A stretch of 64,000 nucleotides of DNA from Pseudomonas synxantha (GCF_900105675.1 NZ_LT629786.1:5208001-5272000), one strand, 5' to 3'. Shown: positions 47,630 to 57,776, counted from the stretch's first letter. Notes: generated from the sequence alone by a model not told the origin. Made by a program: numbers and translations.

Positions 47630-47650
47630 TTGCTCAAGACACTGAGATCC

Positions 47651-47683
47651 AACTGTGGGAGGGGGCTTGCTCCCTCCCACATG
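47651..47683. repeat. Compact REP hairpin, shortened
   Basis: AACTGTGGGAGGGGGCTTGCTCCCTCCCACATGG: two REP halves joined after deletion of the CCCGAT ends, so that GGGAGGGGGC faces GCTCCCTCCC. Between trmA and the convergent DUF2442 gene. Confidence 0.85.
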
Positions 47684-47689
47684 GGTTAT

Positions 47690-48145
47690 TCATGTGTCTG
47701 AGGTATCCGGTGTTTGCTTGCGCGGCCGCCCGCCCTTCTTGCCATTGGCGCGGGCGGCGGCGGATTTGGCCGCGCTGCTTTTGCGACCATTGCGCGATGC
47801 CACCAGGCTGGTTGCCAGTTCCATCAGCGGTTGGCTTGTGGCGATCAGGCCGGTGATCGAAACATCCAGGTCCTGAGCCTCACAGCTGATCGCTTTGCCA
47901 CCGAAAGTCACCTCCAACTGCTGGAAATCTTTCTCTGAAAAGCCTTCGAACTCCGGCAGGCCAGCCACCGGCAACATGATGCGGCTGCCGTCGCTGAAGC
48001 CAATGGAGAGACAGTCGTTTTCATAACGTACGTTGCTGGCGTTGGCGTACAGGCGTTTCAACCTGCGCCCTCGGGCGATTGCCTTATCAACGTCAGCTTC
48101 AGTGAGAGGTACATAAGGTTTGACCTTAGCTTTTACGATCTTCAT
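47690..48145 (-). CDS. DUF2442 protein with basic AT-hook-like tail (candidate antitoxin)
   Basis: 151 residues; its ATG overlaps the stop of the DUF4160 gene (ATGA). The first 100 residues are the DUF2442 type: VRYENDCLSIGFSDGSRIMLPVAGLPEFEGFSEKDFQQLEV. The rest is Ala/Lys/Arg-rich (NGRKSSAAKSAAARANGKKGGRPRK) and ends with an AT-hook-like G-G-R-P-R-K, so it probably binds DNA. DUF2442 genes are frequently paired with DUF4160 genes, and the pair is considered a toxin-antitoxin-like module by association only. Role as antitoxin/autorepressor is inference. Confidence 0.75.
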   Translation of the reverse strand: MKIVKAKVKPYVPLTEADVDKAIARGRRLKRLYANASNVRYENDCLSIGFSDGSRIMLPVAGLPEFEGFSEKDFQQLEVTFGGKAISCEAQDLDVSITGLIATSQPLMELATSLVASRNGRKSSAAKSAAARANGKKGGRPRKQTPDTSDT

Positions 48146-48570
48146 AAATTAATCCCCACGCAATCTGGCGCTCTTACCAGATTCAAAATTGTCCGTTGCT
48201 CGACAACGTCGTGCCGTGCGCTTGCGATGACGTAGACACCCGGTCGAATGACCAACCCTGGAACCAATTCACCTGCGTCCCAATTCCAGGAATGATTCTC
48301 CAGGCAAACCGTTTGCAGTTTTTCCCACCAGATCCTGCGTGCCCGCGCCAGGTAGTGCCGCTGCATGATCGCCCCGCGTATGTCATTCAGAACCGCTATG
48401 GGTGGCCGCCTCCGTTCAGGCTCTACATCCCACAACTCAACGTCTCCATCCAAAAAACTGAAACGAAACCGCGCATCCCACTCCTTGCCCCTGACATGTA
48501 CATGGGGTGGACAATGCTCATCCCTGACAAACACCGAAATCACGTAGCCTTTGTAGGCACCTACTCTCAT
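48142..48570 (-). CDS. DUF4160 protein (candidate toxin)
   Basis: 142 residues, first gene of a two-gene unit. The DUF4160 signature is clear: YVISVFVRDEHCPPHVHVRGKEWDARFRFSFLDGDVELWD, with the H-P/C-P-P-H-V-H-V core. The C-terminal half (HSWNWDAGELVPGLVIRPGVYVIASARHD) is longer than in minimal family members of about 80-90 residues, so extra sequence has been added. No known catalytic site beyond the histidines. The pair lies between housekeeping trmA and the has operon, a place consistent with insertion. Confidence 0.75.
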   Translation of the reverse strand: MRVGAYKGYVISVFVRDEHCPPHVHVRGKEWDARFRFSFLDGDVELWDVEPERRRPPIAVLNDIRGAIMQRHYLARARRIWWEKLQTVCLENHSWNWDAGELVPGLVIRPGVYVIASARHDVVEQRTILNLVRAPDCVGINL

Positions 48571-48673
48571 CGTAACCCATCCGTTAGGTTATTTTCCGCC
48601 AGGTAACAATTTCCCTCTGCCACCCGACAACCGGCTCCCTATTCCCGAAGCTGTTTCAAAGATTAGTAACCAC

Positions 48674-48697
48674 AAAAAACCCGGCGAATGCCGGGTT
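48674..48697 (-). terminator. Intrinsic terminator of the has operon
   Basis: On the minus strand AACCCGGC-ATTC-GCCGGGTT then TTTT, starting 9 nt after the hasF stop. Confidence 0.9.
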
Positions 48698-48705
48698 GTA
48701 ACCAC

Positions 48706-50034
48706 TCATGCCGACGGCTGGAAATACCCGGCCAGCGCTCGCAAATCCTGCTCGCTCAGCAACCCCGCGTAATACTTCAACTGAATGCGCGCCAGCAGGT
48801 AGGCATGCCGCGCATTGGCCAGGTCGCGGCGGGCGGTGAAGAGTTGTTGTTCGGCATCAAGCACGTCGAGGTTGACCCGTTCGCCGCCACTGACGCTTTT
48901 CTTCGTGGCGGTCACCAGCGCTGTCGCGGAACTCACCGCCATTTCATAGGCCCGCACCTTCGCCTCGCCGCTGGTATTGAGGTTGAATTGCTTGCGCAAT
49001 TCCACCAGCGTGGCGGCGGTTTGCGCGTCGAGCTCGTATTGGGCCTGGGACAGCTGGTTGGCCGCCTGGCGCGTGGAAGCCGAGACCGAGCCGCCCGCAA
49101 ACAGCGGTAGGCTGACCTGGATGCCGACGCTGTTGGTGTCGTACTTCTGGTTGTAGCTGCTTTCTGAGTCGGAGCTGGTCTGGCGGCTGCTGGCGTACAG
49201 GCTGACCTTAGGCAAGTGCCCGGCGCGCTTGCGTTCCACTTCATAAGAAGCCACGTCCAGTGCGTGGTGCTGGGACTTGAGTTCAGGGTTGTTGGCCATG
49301 GCCAGTTCACGCCAGGTTTCGAAGCGATTCGGTTCCAGCGGTGCAATATCGAATTGGCGGGCCAGGGGCGCCAGCGCTTCGATCTGCAGCGGCTGGCCGA
49401 CAATGGCCTCCAGCTCGCGCAAGGCGCTGTCCTGGGCATCCAGGGACTCGATTTCCTCGGCCTGGGCCAGGCTCAGGCGCGCCTGGGTTTCGAGCACATC
49501 GGTGCGCGTGCCTTCACCGCCTTTGAGCAGGCGATCATTGAGTTGCAGACGTTCGGCATAGGCGCGTTTCTGCGCTCGGCTCAACTCGATGCGCTCCTGG
49601 GCCAGCAACGCCTGGCTGTAGGCGCCCAGCACCCGCACCGCCAGTTCCTGGCTCTTGCCGCGAAAGCGCTCATCAGCCATCAGCGCCTGGGCCGTGCCTT
49701 GGCGAAAGCGTGCGTAGGCTTCGTAATCCAGCAGCGGTTGCTGCAAGGTCAGGGTCGAGGCGTAGCTGCGATAGTTACGGGCGCTGGTGACATTGCCGAG
49801 CGCGGTGCTCTGGGTCACTTCCGATTCATTGCGCGAATTGTTGTAATTCCAAGACAGGTTCGGCAGCAGGGCCGCCCGCCCGATCACGCGGTTTTCTTCA
49901 CCGGCTTCACGCTCCTGGATCGCGGCCTGAAAAGTTGGATCATTGCGCAGGGCCAAGTCATAAACGTCCAACAAACCCAAGGCCTGCGCGGCCGATGTAC
50001 AGCTGAAACAGAGGGTGAACAGCAACGCCTTCAT
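48706..50034 (-). CDS. hasF: TolC-family outer-membrane channel of the HasA secretion system
   Basis: 442 residues with a signal peptide ([20 protein letters not shown]). Typical outer-membrane efflux protein: LLDVYDLALRNDPTFQAAIQEREAGEENRVIGRAALLPNL at the start, two tandem repeats with long helical stretches, and WPNNPELKSQ-like segments (MANNPELKSQHHALDVA). Follows hasE with a 4-nt overlap, which identifies it as the third component of the type I exporter (AprF/PrtF-like). Trimeric channel through the outer membrane. Confidence 0.9.
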   Translation of the reverse strand: MKALLFTLCFSCTSAAQALGLLDVYDLALRNDPTFQAAIQEREAGEENRVIGRAALLPNLSWNYNNSRNESEVTQSTALGNVTSARNYRSYASTLTLQQPLLDYEAYARFRQGTAQALMADERFRGKSQELAVRVLGAYSQALLAQERIELSRAQKRAYAERLQLNDRLLKGGEGTRTDVLETQARLSLAQAEEIESLDAQDSALRELEAIVGQPLQIEALAPLARQFDIAPLEPNRFETWRELAMANNPELKSQHHALDVASYEVERKRAGHLPKVSLYASSRQTSSDSESSYNQKYDTNSVGIQVSLPLFAGGSVSASTRQAANQLSQAQYELDAQTAATLVELRKQFNLNTSGEAKVRAYEMAVSSATALVTATKKSVSGGERVNLDVLDAEQQLFTARRDLANARHAYLLARIQLKYYAGLLSEQDLRALAGYFQPSA

Positions 50035-51356
50035 TCTTCCACCAGGGCCATATGGGTGCGGTCCAGCAAGGGCTTGAACAGGTAGTTGAGCATCGAGCGC
50101 TCGCCCGTCTTGACGAAGGCTTCCACCGGCATGCCCGGGCGGATCTGCACGCCGTCCAGTTGCTGCATGCCGGCCGCACTGACCTGGGCCCGCAACGTGT
50201 AGTACGGCTCGTCGGTGCGCTCATCGACCTGACGGTCGGCGGACACCAGCGTGACTTCACCCGCCACCCGTGGCGTAGTGGACTGGTTGAACGCCGAAAA
50301 CATCAATTCCACCGGCAACCCGGGGTGCACCTTGTCGATCATCTGCACCGGCACCCGTGCTTCCACCAGCAGCGGCTCGCCCTGGGGCACGATGTCCATC
50401 AGGGCCTGGCCGGGCTTGATCACGCCGCCCTCGGTGTACACCTCCAGCCCCACCACCACGCCGGATGCCGGTGCGCGTACCAGGCTGTTGGCCAGTTCAA
50501 ACTCAGCCGAGGCCAGGCGATTGCGCAGGTCGTCGCTGCGAGTGCGGGTCTCGGCCAACTGGCCGCGCAAGTCTTTCTGGAAGTCTTCACCGAGCTGGCG
50601 GATGCGCAAACGCAATTCCAGCACCTGGCGCTGCATCTGGCCGATGCGTCCAGCATCCTCGGCGATAGCGCCATCGATTTGCGCGTACAACCGCTCGCTG
50701 TCAAGCAGGCGATTGCGTGGGATGTAGCCGTCGCGCGCCAACTCACGCAGGCCCTGCAGTTGTTCATTCAACGCCGCCCGCTGTTGCACTTTGCTCGCCT
50801 GGGAGTCCCGCGTACCGCGCATTTGCGCCTCAAAGCCGGCGATGGTTTCGCGCAGGCCCGCCTGTTCGGTGGCCAGTGCCTGGGCACGGCTTTCGAACAG
50901 CCGGCGTTGCAGACTCAGGGTGGAGGCGGCTTCAGGATCGGCCAGCAGCTCAGGTGCAAACTCGATCGCCGGCAAACCTTCGCTTTCTGCACTCAAGCGC
51001 GCTTCGCTGGCCAGGGACGCGAGGTATTGGCTGCGCAGCGACTGCATCTGCCCGCGCAACGGAGTTTCCTTCAAGCGCAACAACACCTGGCCGGCACTGA
51101 CCCGGTCACCGTCACGCACCTCGATACGCTCGACGATCCCGCCCGCCGGGTGCTGCACCGTCTTGCGATGGCCCGAGACCATGACCTTGCCCGGCACGGC
51201 CACGCCCTTGTCCAACGGTGCCAGCGCCGCCCAGCCAAGAAAGCCGGCAAAGCCTCCAAGCACCAGCCACCAACCCAGGCGCGAATATTTTTTGTCATCC
51301 AGCGCCAGCACGTTGTGCGGCGGCTCACTGACCCATGCAGCTTTGCTCTGGCTCAT
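50031..51356 (-). CDS. hasE: Membrane fusion (HlyD-family) protein of the HasA secretion system
   Basis: 441 residues. One N-terminal TM helix ([22 protein letters not shown], about 28-49), then the biotinyl-lipoyl-like segment [45 protein letters not shown], a long coiled coil (about 95-290) and the C-terminal beta domain ending with [24 protein letters not shown], typical of AprE/PrtE/HasE. Bridges the ABC transporter to TolC across the periplasm. 4-nt overlaps with hasD and hasF. Confidence 0.92.
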   Translation of the reverse strand: MSQSKAAWVSEPPHNVLALDDKKYSRLGWWLVLGGFAGFLGWAALAPLDKGVAVPGKVMVSGHRKTVQHPAGGIVERIEVRDGDRVSAGQVLLRLKETPLRGQMQSLRSQYLASLASEARLSAESEGLPAIEFAPELLADPEAASTLSLQRRLFESRAQALATEQAGLRETIAGFEAQMRGTRDSQASKVQQRAALNEQLQGLRELARDGYIPRNRLLDSERLYAQIDGAIAEDAGRIGQMQRQVLELRLRIRQLGEDFQKDLRGQLAETRTRSDDLRNRLASAEFELANSLVRAPASGVVVGLEVYTEGGVIKPGQALMDIVPQGEPLLVEARVPVQMIDKVHPGLPVELMFSAFNQSTTPRVAGEVTLVSADRQVDERTDEPYYTLRAQVSAAGMQQLDGVQIRPGMPVEAFVKTGERSMLNYLFKPLLDRTHMALVEE

Positions 51357-53101
51357 GCGGGTTTTCCTTCACCGAAGCGGTAGCTCATGCTCATGCTCGA
51401 CACCGGCTTGCTGACCACAGGTTTTTGCCGCGCCTCCAACACCCGCGCCGTCGGGCCGAACGCCTGCATCTGGCCGTCCTTGAGGATCAGCAACTGGTCG
51501 GTCAGGCTCAGCACGTTGGGTTTGTGGGTGATCAGAATCAGGGTGCGGCGCTGTTGCTTGAGCTGGGCGATGGCTTGCAGCAGCGCCTGCTCGCCCACTT
51601 CGTCGAGATTGGCGTTGGGCTCATCCAGCACAATCAGCGCCGGCAGGCCGTACAGCGCACGCGCCAGGGCGACGCGTTGTTTTTGCCCACCGGACAAACC
51701 CGCTCCGCCTTCGCCCAGCAGGGTGTCGTAGCCTTGGGGCAGTTGCAGGATCAGCTCATGCACGCCAGCCATTTGCGCCGCAGCGAGGACTTTGTCGGCT
51801 TCCACCGTTTCAAAGCGCGCGATGTTTTGCGCGATGCTGCCGGCGAACAACTGGATGTCCTGGGGCAAGTAACCGATATGCGGACCCAGTTGCTGCTTAT
51901 CCCAGAGAACCAGGTCGGCGCCATCGAGGCGCACCTTGCCGGCCAGGGGTGCCCAGGCACCCACCAGCACCCGGGCCAGTGTCGATTTGCCGCAGCCCGA
52001 CGGCCCGATAACACCGAGTACGTCACCCGCTGGCAGGCTGAAACCCAGGTTGGCCAGCGCCGGCCGGCGACTGCCAGGGGCACAGGCGCTGATCTGCTCC
52101 ACGCTCACCAGACCCTTGGGCACGGGCAGGGCCATGCGTACCGGGCGCGCCGGGTTATCCTGGAGCATCAGTGACAAGCGCTCATAGGCCAGACGCGCCG
52201 AACTCCACTGCTTCCACACGCCGATCAACTGGTCGATGGGGCTGAGCACCCGGCCCATCAGGATCGACCCGGCAATCATCATCCCCGGGGTGATGTCGCC
52301 GTTGACCGCCAACCAGGCGCCCAAACCCAGTACCAGGGATTGCAGGGCCAGGCGTACGCCCTTGGACCAGGCGGTAACCACGGCAGTCTTTTCACTGGCC
52401 AGGTTCTGCTGCACCAGAAATGCCTGGTGTTGGCTGAACCAGCGCCCGCGCAAGGTCGCGAGCATGCCCATGGCTTCGATGGTGTCGGCATTGCGCAGGT
52501 TGGCCGTGGCCTGCTGGCTGGCGCTGATCGACAGTTGGCTGGCCAGGGCCATCGGCGCCTGGCTGACATGATGGTTGGCCCAGGCCAGGGCAATCAACAG
52601 CAGCGCACCGCCCAGCGCCAGCAGGCCCAGCCAGGGGTGGAACAGGAAGATCACCAACAGGTACACCGGAAACCATGGCGCATCGAAAAAGGCGAACAAC
52701 GCCTGGCCGGTGGCGAACTGGCGCAAGGTGGTCAGATCGTGCAGTGCCTGGCCCGCGGCCTGGGTGCCGCCCTTGAGCTGCGCTTCATAGGCGGCGTCGA
52801 AGACACGCTGGTTCAAGCGCATGTCCATCTGCGTGCCGAGGCGAATCACCACCTGACTGCGCACCCACTCCAGCGCCCCCATCAAGCCGAACAGGCCGAG
52901 GATCATCAGCGTCAGCATCAGCAGCGTCATCTGGTTGCCCGAGGCCAATACCCGGTCATACACCTGCAACATATACAGCGCCGGAGCCAGCATCAGCAGG
53001 TTGATCACCGCCGAGAACAGGCCGATGTTGAAGAAGGCACTTTTATAGGCCGTCAGTGCAGCCAGCATCTCATTCGTGCGCTTGGCACCGGGCCGAGTCA
53101 T
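51353..53101 (-). CDS. hasD: Type I secretion ABC transporter for HasA
   Basis: About 582 residues from the ATG at 53101 ([20 protein letters not shown]), preceded by TGGA; the frame is open to 53221 but the extra 40 residues are not typical. Six TM segments in the first half with [25 protein letters not shown], a PrtD/HasD-type signature. The second half is the ATPase: Walker [10 protein letters not shown] (about 360), signature [16 protein letters not shown] and Walker [14 protein letters not shown]. Exports the hemophore without a cleaved signal, recognising its C-terminus. 120 nt separate it from hasA, enough for processing or attenuation that would favour hasA. Confidence 0.92.
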   Translation of the reverse strand: MTRPGAKRTNEMLAALTAYKSAFFNIGLFSAVINLLMLAPALYMLQVYDRVLASGNQMTLLMLTLMILGLFGLMGALEWVRSQVVIRLGTQMDMRLNQRVFDAAYEAQLKGGTQAAGQALHDLTTLRQFATGQALFAFFDAPWFPVYLLVIFLFHPWLGLLALGGALLLIALAWANHHVSQAPMALASQLSISASQQATANLRNADTIEAMGMLATLRGRWFSQHQAFLVQQNLASEKTAVVTAWSKGVRLALQSLVLGLGAWLAVNGDITPGMMIAGSILMGRVLSPIDQLIGVWKQWSSARLAYERLSLMLQDNPARPVRMALPVPKGLVSVEQISACAPGSRRPALANLGFSLPAGDVLGVIGPSGCGKSTLARVLVGAWAPLAGKVRLDGADLVLWDKQQLGPHIGYLPQDIQLFAGSIAQNIARFETVEADKVLAAAQMAGVHELILQLPQGYDTLLGEGGAGLSGGQKQRVALARALYGLPALIVLDEPNANLDEVGEQALLQAIAQLKQQRRTLILITHKPNVLSLTDQLLILKDGQMQAFGPTARVLEARQKPVVSKPVSSMSMSYRFGEGKPA

Positions 53102-53220
53102 GGTGGTTGTTCCATTGAAGAGTCGAGCAAGGGCCCGCCCGGTGCGTTGACAGCACCTGCGGCGTGCCCACTGGATTCGCAAGGCCGATGAAGGCGTGAT
53201 CCTCCACCGGCTTTTATGCA

Positions 53221-53841
53221 TCAGGCGGCCATGGCGAAGTCTTGAGGCGCGTCCTGAATGCCGACCAGACCCACATCGGCTGCGGCGAATGCAGCCGAGT
53301 CCTGATGTGCCACACCGGCCGCGGCCAGTTGATCGAAGGTGGAATTGACCGACAGGCTTGGGTCGATGCCCTTGAGCAAGGTATCGATGGCCGAAGCCAA
53401 TGCCGAACTGTCACCGCTCATCAGGCCGTACACGATTTTGTGCACCTGGCCGTCACGGCCTTCGGACTGCAGGCTCGACAGGCCCAGGTTGGTGAAGCTG
53501 ACTTCCTGGTTGGCGATGCTGTAGCCACCGCTGCTTGCGCCACCGGCCAGGGTGTCGCCCAGGGTCAGAGCGTCGAGCGAACCCCACAGCGTGTGAGTCG
53601 GCGGATTGAACAAGGTGTAATGCAGGCTGCCTTCGGCGACCACGGCGGCATCACTGACACTGCTCGAAACGCCGTATTGAGTGCCATCGAACGGTCCAGG
53701 ATTGAAACCACCGGTGTTCACACCCTCTTTGACCGAACCTTCACGGTGGTTGAGATCACCGAAGTAGGCCGACCAATCGCTCAGATACTGGGCAACGGTG
53801 CTAGCGGCGTAGGTCGTGCTGTATGAAATAGAAATGCTCAT
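53221..53841 (-). CDS. hasA: Secreted hemophore HasA
   Basis: 206 residues from the ATG at 53841 ([20 protein letters not shown]), with TTGGAG upstream. Haem-binding residues are in the expected places: His32 (GDLNHREG), Tyr75 (LHYTLF) and the Tyr-supporting His83 (PTHTLWG). Other family blocks: [45 protein letters not shown]. The C-terminus ([11 protein letters not shown]) is the uncleaved type I secretion signal. HasA is released, takes haem from haemoglobin and hands it to HasR. It differs from the P. aeruginosa protein at many surface positions but all ligands are kept. Confidence 0.97.
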   Translation of the reverse strand: MSISISYSTTYAASTVAQYLSDWSAYFGDLNHREGSVKEGVNTGGFNPGPFDGTQYGVSSSVSDAAVVAEGSLHYTLFNPPTHTLWGSLDALTLGDTLAGGASSGGYSIANQEVSFTNLGLSSLQSEGRDGQVHKIVYGLMSGDSSALASAIDTLLKGIDPSLSVNSTFDQLAAAGVAHQDSAAFAAADVGLVGIQDAPQDFAMAA

Positions 53842-53922
53842 GCAAAACTCCAAGTCATGGGGTAGTCACTCCGCAGCAAGCCAGTGCCTGCTGTGGTTTT
53901 GCCCGTCACTGGGCAAAAGCGG

Positions 53923-56580
53923 TCAGAACTGATATTCAACGGTGCCCTGCAAGGTGCGCCCACGCCCCAGGGTGAAGGCCAGCACATCGCCCAACGGCAC
54001 CAGGTAGGCGCGGTCGGTGACGTTTTCCATGGCCAGACGCAGGGTCAACTGGTCGGTGGCGCGATAGCTGCCGTACAGGTCGTAGACGGTGTACGGCTTC
54101 CAGTCGGCGGGGTAGACGCCGGTTTGCGAAGTGGTCACCCCGGCGCCGCCTTTGACGTAATAACCGGCGCTGTAGCGGGCGCGGACGCCCACATCCAGCT
54201 TGCGTTCGAAGAACCGTGCGCCCAGGGTCGCGGTGCCGCGGTCCATGGGCATGTGTTCGGAGGAGCCCAGGATCGCGCTGCAGCCCACGCCGGCATTGGC
54301 CGCGTCGTCCGGCACCATCGCGTCCACCGGCGCACGGTTGCCCGGGCGTTTCTGGGTCTTGGTCACGCCGCCGAGCCAGGCGGTCTTGCTACAGAATTTG
54401 TTGCTGCCGAGCATGCGCGTGTAGTTGAACTGGCCGTAGGCAAACCCGGCGTCGTAATCGAGCTGGTATTCGAGACCACGAAAACGTGTGGTCTCCAGGT
54501 TGTTCACATACGCTGCACTGCCGATATTGACGTTGCCATAACCGGGCGGCTGTACGCCCAGGGCCATATAGGAAAAATCATCGACCCGGGTGTTGAAGTA
54601 GGACACCTTCATGCCCACGCGATCCTCGGCGAACAGCAGGTCTTCCCTGAGCACATTGAAGCCCACTTCCCACGCGATGGATCGCTCCGGCTTGAGGTAG
54701 GGGTTGGGCAGAATCGACTCCGAACCACCGCCATGGGGCCGGCCGCTGACCATGGTTTCGGTCACCGCCGGCGGGCGCCAGCCCTTGCCGTAGGTGGCGA
54801 ACAGTTGCAGCCAATCGACACCTGGCTTGATCGACAGGCCGAAGGTCGGCGAGAAGCGACCTTCCTCGCGATCCACGTCGTAGTTCACCGGCACGCCGAT
54901 CTGGCGGGTGGTGCCGATGATGAACGTGCGGGTGTTCAAGCCGGTTTCGCCGCGCAGCCGATAGCGGTCATAACGCAAGCCGGCGTTGAGGTTCAGCCAA
55001 CCGTCGTAGTCGAAATCCAGGCGCCCGAACACACTGCCCATCGCACGATCACCTTTGGGCGTGATGCTTTCGGCTGCCGAGGCCTTCACCGCAGAGCCAG
55101 CTTCCACGGCCTGATTGGAATCCGGCCGTACCTTGTCGTAGAAAAACTCCAGCCCATAGTTGGCCTTGAGTGCGGCCAGTTCCGTCAGGGCAAAGGTCGA
55201 AATGTTCTGCGCCTGCAAGCCGTAGGTATTGGTTTGATAGGTGACGTCGTAAGCCTTGTTGATACCCCGGGCCAGGGTGGATTGCTCATTGCGGGTGTCT
55301 ACGTAGTAGAGCTTGGCCTTGAAGTCGATCAGCGGGTTGTCCGGCGCATAGCTGTAATCCAGCGCAACGTTCTGTGCCCTGACGTCGCTGCTGCCGAGCT
55401 TTTCCCATAACTGCACCTTTTCGGCGGTCATCATGTTGACGTCGTCGTAGTCGACGTCGGTGGCCAGGTAACTCAGTTGCAAACGCTGCTCAGACGGCAG
55501 GTTCAGCCCCAGCTTGAGCAGGCGCGAACGCATCACCGAACCCGAATAGGCCACGGTGGTGTTCTTGATGCGCTCTTCACTGGCCGGCATGAACGCCGCG
55601 CCGGTACGCAACTCGCCAATGCTGCCCTTGGTGCCAGGGTTGTAATCGCCCAGGTGACGCTCACTGGCGGCCACCAGCATGTCCCACACATCGGTGCCCA
55701 CGGCAAACGCCGAGCTGCCGATGAAATGGGTACCGTTGCTGCGCCCGCCCAACCCTGAGGTGAGGCGAATGCGCCCGCCGATTTCCTTGCCGCCCTTGAG
55801 CAAGTCAGCGGCCTCCACCGTACGAAAGTTGGCCACCCCGCCAATCACGCCCGCACCGCCCTGGGTGGAGGTCGCGCCCTTTTCGATCACGACTTCGGAC
55901 AACAATTGCGGGTCGACATACAACGTGCCATTGCGTTGCTGGTGACCGCTCTGCTGGTAATTCTGGCGCATGCCATCGACAGACATATTGACCCGGCCAT
56001 AGTCCTGGATACCGCGGATATTCACGGACAGCCCTGGGTCTTGCTGGCTGACGGCGGAGTAGACCCCAGGCGCCTCTTCAAGCATCTCGGCGGCATGCCG
56101 AGGCGGGTTGCGGTCCAACTGTTCGCGACCGACCACGCTCACCGAGCGCGGGGTTGAATACACCCAGTCCTGCTTATGCAGGCCGGTGACTGTAGTGGTC
56201 GCCAAGGCCAGGGCACCGGCCTGTTGCTCAACCCGGTTCAAGGTGACCTGGCGCTCCCCGGTAAAGCGGTATTCAACCGGCGCGGCCCCCAGCAGGCGGC
56301 CAAGCCCTTCCTGCACGCCAAAGCTACCCTTGAGCGCGGTGCTGCTCAGGCCTTGCAGGCGTTGACTGTCGAACAGCACTTGCAGCCCGGCCTGGTCGGC
56401 GAAAGCCAACACCGCACTGCCGAGCGATTGCGCAGGGATATCGAACCGCAGCACCGCGGATTGGGCGGCACCGGCCGCAGGTTCCACGGCATGGACCGGC
56501 GCGGCGACGGCCAACACCCCCAGGTGAATGGCCAGGGCCAACCGACTGCCGGTGATACGCCCCTTGGTGAGTGCTGACAT
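53923..56580 (-). CDS. hasR: TonB-dependent haem/hemophore receptor HasR
   Basis: 885 residues with a signal peptide (to about residue 31, PVHA-VEP). N-terminal secretin/TonB signalling domain (FDIPAQSLGSAVLAFADQAGLQVLFDSQRLQGLSSTALKG, about 45-115), plug domain (PRSVSVVGREQLDRNPPRHAAEMLEEAPGVYSAV, GVIGGVANFRT), then a 22-strand barrel ending in aromatic LQGTVEYQF. The barrel contains FRGLEYQLDYD and GGGSESILPNPYLKPERS as in haem receptors. The signalling domain couples ligand binding to HasS/HasI. Encoded just before hasA, in the usual order. Confidence 0.95.
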   Translation of the reverse strand: MSALTKGRITGSRLALAIHLGVLAVAAPVHAVEPAAGAAQSAVLRFDIPAQSLGSAVLAFADQAGLQVLFDSQRLQGLSSTALKGSFGVQEGLGRLLGAAPVEYRFTGERQVTLNRVEQQAGALALATTTVTGLHKQDWVYSTPRSVSVVGREQLDRNPPRHAAEMLEEAPGVYSAVSQQDPGLSVNIRGIQDYGRVNMSVDGMRQNYQQSGHQQRNGTLYVDPQLLSEVVIEKGATSTQGGAGVIGGVANFRTVEAADLLKGGKEIGGRIRLTSGLGGRSNGTHFIGSSAFAVGTDVWDMLVAASERHLGDYNPGTKGSIGELRTGAAFMPASEERIKNTTVAYSGSVMRSRLLKLGLNLPSEQRLQLSYLATDVDYDDVNMMTAEKVQLWEKLGSSDVRAQNVALDYSYAPDNPLIDFKAKLYYVDTRNEQSTLARGINKAYDVTYQTNTYGLQAQNISTFALTELAALKANYGLEFFYDKVRPDSNQAVEAGSAVKASAAESITPKGDRAMGSVFGRLDFDYDGWLNLNAGLRYDRYRLRGETGLNTRTFIIGTTRQIGVPVNYDVDREEGRFSPTFGLSIKPGVDWLQLFATYGKGWRPPAVTETMVSGRPHGGGSESILPNPYLKPERSIAWEVGFNVLREDLLFAEDRVGMKVSYFNTRVDDFSYMALGVQPPGYGNVNIGSAAYVNNLETTRFRGLEYQLDYDAGFAYGQFNYTRMLGSNKFCSKTAWLGGVTKTQKRPGNRAPVDAMVPDDAANAGVGCSAILGSSEHMPMDRGTATLGARFFERKLDVGVRARYSAGYYVKGGAGVTTSQTGVYPADWKPYTVYDLYGSYRATDQLTLRLAMENVTDRAYLVPLGDVLAFTLGRGRTLQGTVEYQF

Positions 56581-56608
56581 GTGTGTGATCCCTGCGCTGA
56601 GCTTTTTT

Positions 56609-56627
56609 GTTTATGCGAATGCTTCTC
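56609..56627. promoter_or_regulatory. Possible Fur box upstream of hasR
   Basis: On the minus strand GAGAAGCATTCGCATAAAC matches the Fur consensus GATAATGATAATCATTATC at about 11 of 19 positions. It lies 29-47 nt upstream of the hasR start. The match is moderate; it may instead mark a HasI-dependent promoter. Confidence 0.35.
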
Positions 56628-56672
56628 ACCTAGCAAGACGTGCGAGGCGCGGGAAGTCAGTAATATTTTTTT

Positions 56673-56753
56673 GCAGGAGCGAGCTTGCTCGCGAAAAACG
56701 TCAACGAAAACGCGCTGCCCTCGGGTTTTCGCGAGCAAGCTCGCCCCTACAAG
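56673..56753. repeat. Second-type REP pair (GAGCGAGCTTGCTCGCGAAAA)
   Basis: GGAGCGAGCTTGCTCGCGAAAA at 56677-56698 and its inverted copy TTTTCGCGAGCAAGCTCGCCCC at 56726-56747, with a spacer of about 27 nt. A different family from the GTGGGAGG repeats. It sits between hasS and hasR, within the has regulatory/receptor gap. Confidence 0.85.
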
Positions 56754-56777
56754 GGCAGCGGTTTTAAAGGGGAAAGA

Positions 56778-57776
56778 TCAGTAGATCAGGCTGAGGCCGG
56801 CCAGGTCCAAGCGTTGCACTTGGAGCTCCCGGGTCAAGGTGCCGAGGGCGGTGTCGAGCATGTCGAGGCGGAATACGCCGCTGACTTCACGCTCGCCCAA
56901 CGCCGGGTTGGTCAATACCACACGCCCGGGGCGGTAACGGTTGAGTTGCTCGATAACCTTGGCCAACGGCTGCCGATCGAAGATCAACATACCGCGCCGC
57001 CAACTGGTGGCGCGATCAACATCAAGCTGATCAAGGCTGAGCACACCGTCCTGGGGGTTGTAACGCGCAGCCTGGCCTTGCTCGAGGATACGCTTGGCCG
57101 TGCCATTTTCCGGTGAAGCCTGCACTGACACCTCGACGCTGTGCTGCAACACGCCGACCCAGGCTTGACTGTCACCCTCGCGCTCGACCACAAACCGCGT
57201 GCCCAATGCCCGGATCTGGCCCGCGGCGCTGTGCACCACGAAGGGCCGGGTCTCTTCGCCCGCCATTGGCGCCACGTCAAATACCGCTGAGCCCTGAAGC
57301 AGGCTGATGCCCCGCTGTACCCCATCGTAATCCAGGCGAATAGCACTGGCGGAATCGAGCTCCACGGTACTGCCGTCGGCCAGGTGCACCGTGCGCACTT
57401 CACCTTTGCCCGTGACGTAGTCGGCCTGCATGCGCAGCAATACATCCGGCCCGCGCATCCAGCCGGCACCCGCTACCACTGCGACCAGCGCGGCGGCGGC
57501 CACACGCTGCCACGGCCTTCGGCGCCTGGAACGGCGTACGGGGGTAGCCACTGCGGCTGGGCGCGGTCGATGCACAGGCTCGCCTATGTGCACGTCTCCC
57601 AGCGCCGCCCAGGTCTGCTCGGCAAAGCGCAAGGCCGCTTCGTGACGACTGTCGCGGGCGATCCATTGGCGCAACTCGGCCTGTTCCTGTTCGCTCAAGG
57701 CACCGGCGTGCAGGCGCACCGCCCACTCGGCCGCCTCCTCGGTAATGCTGTGCTGTTGCGGACCTTGGCTATTCAC
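56778..57776 (-). CDS. hasS: HasS anti-sigma regulator (FecR family)
   Basis: 332 residues. DUF4880-type start ITEEAAEWAVRLHAGALSEQEQAELRQWI (about 11-39), an Arg-rich stretch, one TM helix (RVAAAALVAVVAGAGWM, about 90-106), then the periplasmic FecR domain (VRTVHLADGSTVELDSASAIRLDYDGVQRGISLLQGSAVFDV, about 127-168) and a DUF4974-like C-terminus. Transmits the HasR ligand signal across the inner membrane and holds or releases HasI. Lies 63 nt after hasI and is surely co-transcribed. Confidence 0.92.
   Translation of the reverse strand: MNSQGPQQHSITEEAAEWAVRLHAGALSEQEQAELRQWIARDSRHEAALRFAEQTWAALGDVHIGEPVHRPRPAAVATPVRRSRRRRPWQRVAAAALVAVVAGAGWMRGPDVLLRMQADYVTGKGEVRTVHLADGSTVELDSASAIRLDYDGVQRGISLLQGSAVFDVAPMAGEETRPFVVHSAAGQIRALGTRFVVEREGDSQAWVGVLQHSVEVSVQASPENGTAKRILEQGQAARYNPQDGVLSLDQLDVDRATSWRRGMLIFDRQPLAKVIEQLNRYRPGRVVLTNPALGEREVSGVFRLDMLDTALGTLTRELQVQRLDLAGLSLIY

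Noticed and set aside
53884..55410. 508-codon frame antisense to hasR
   Set aside because: Shadow of hasR; no start signal and no domain.
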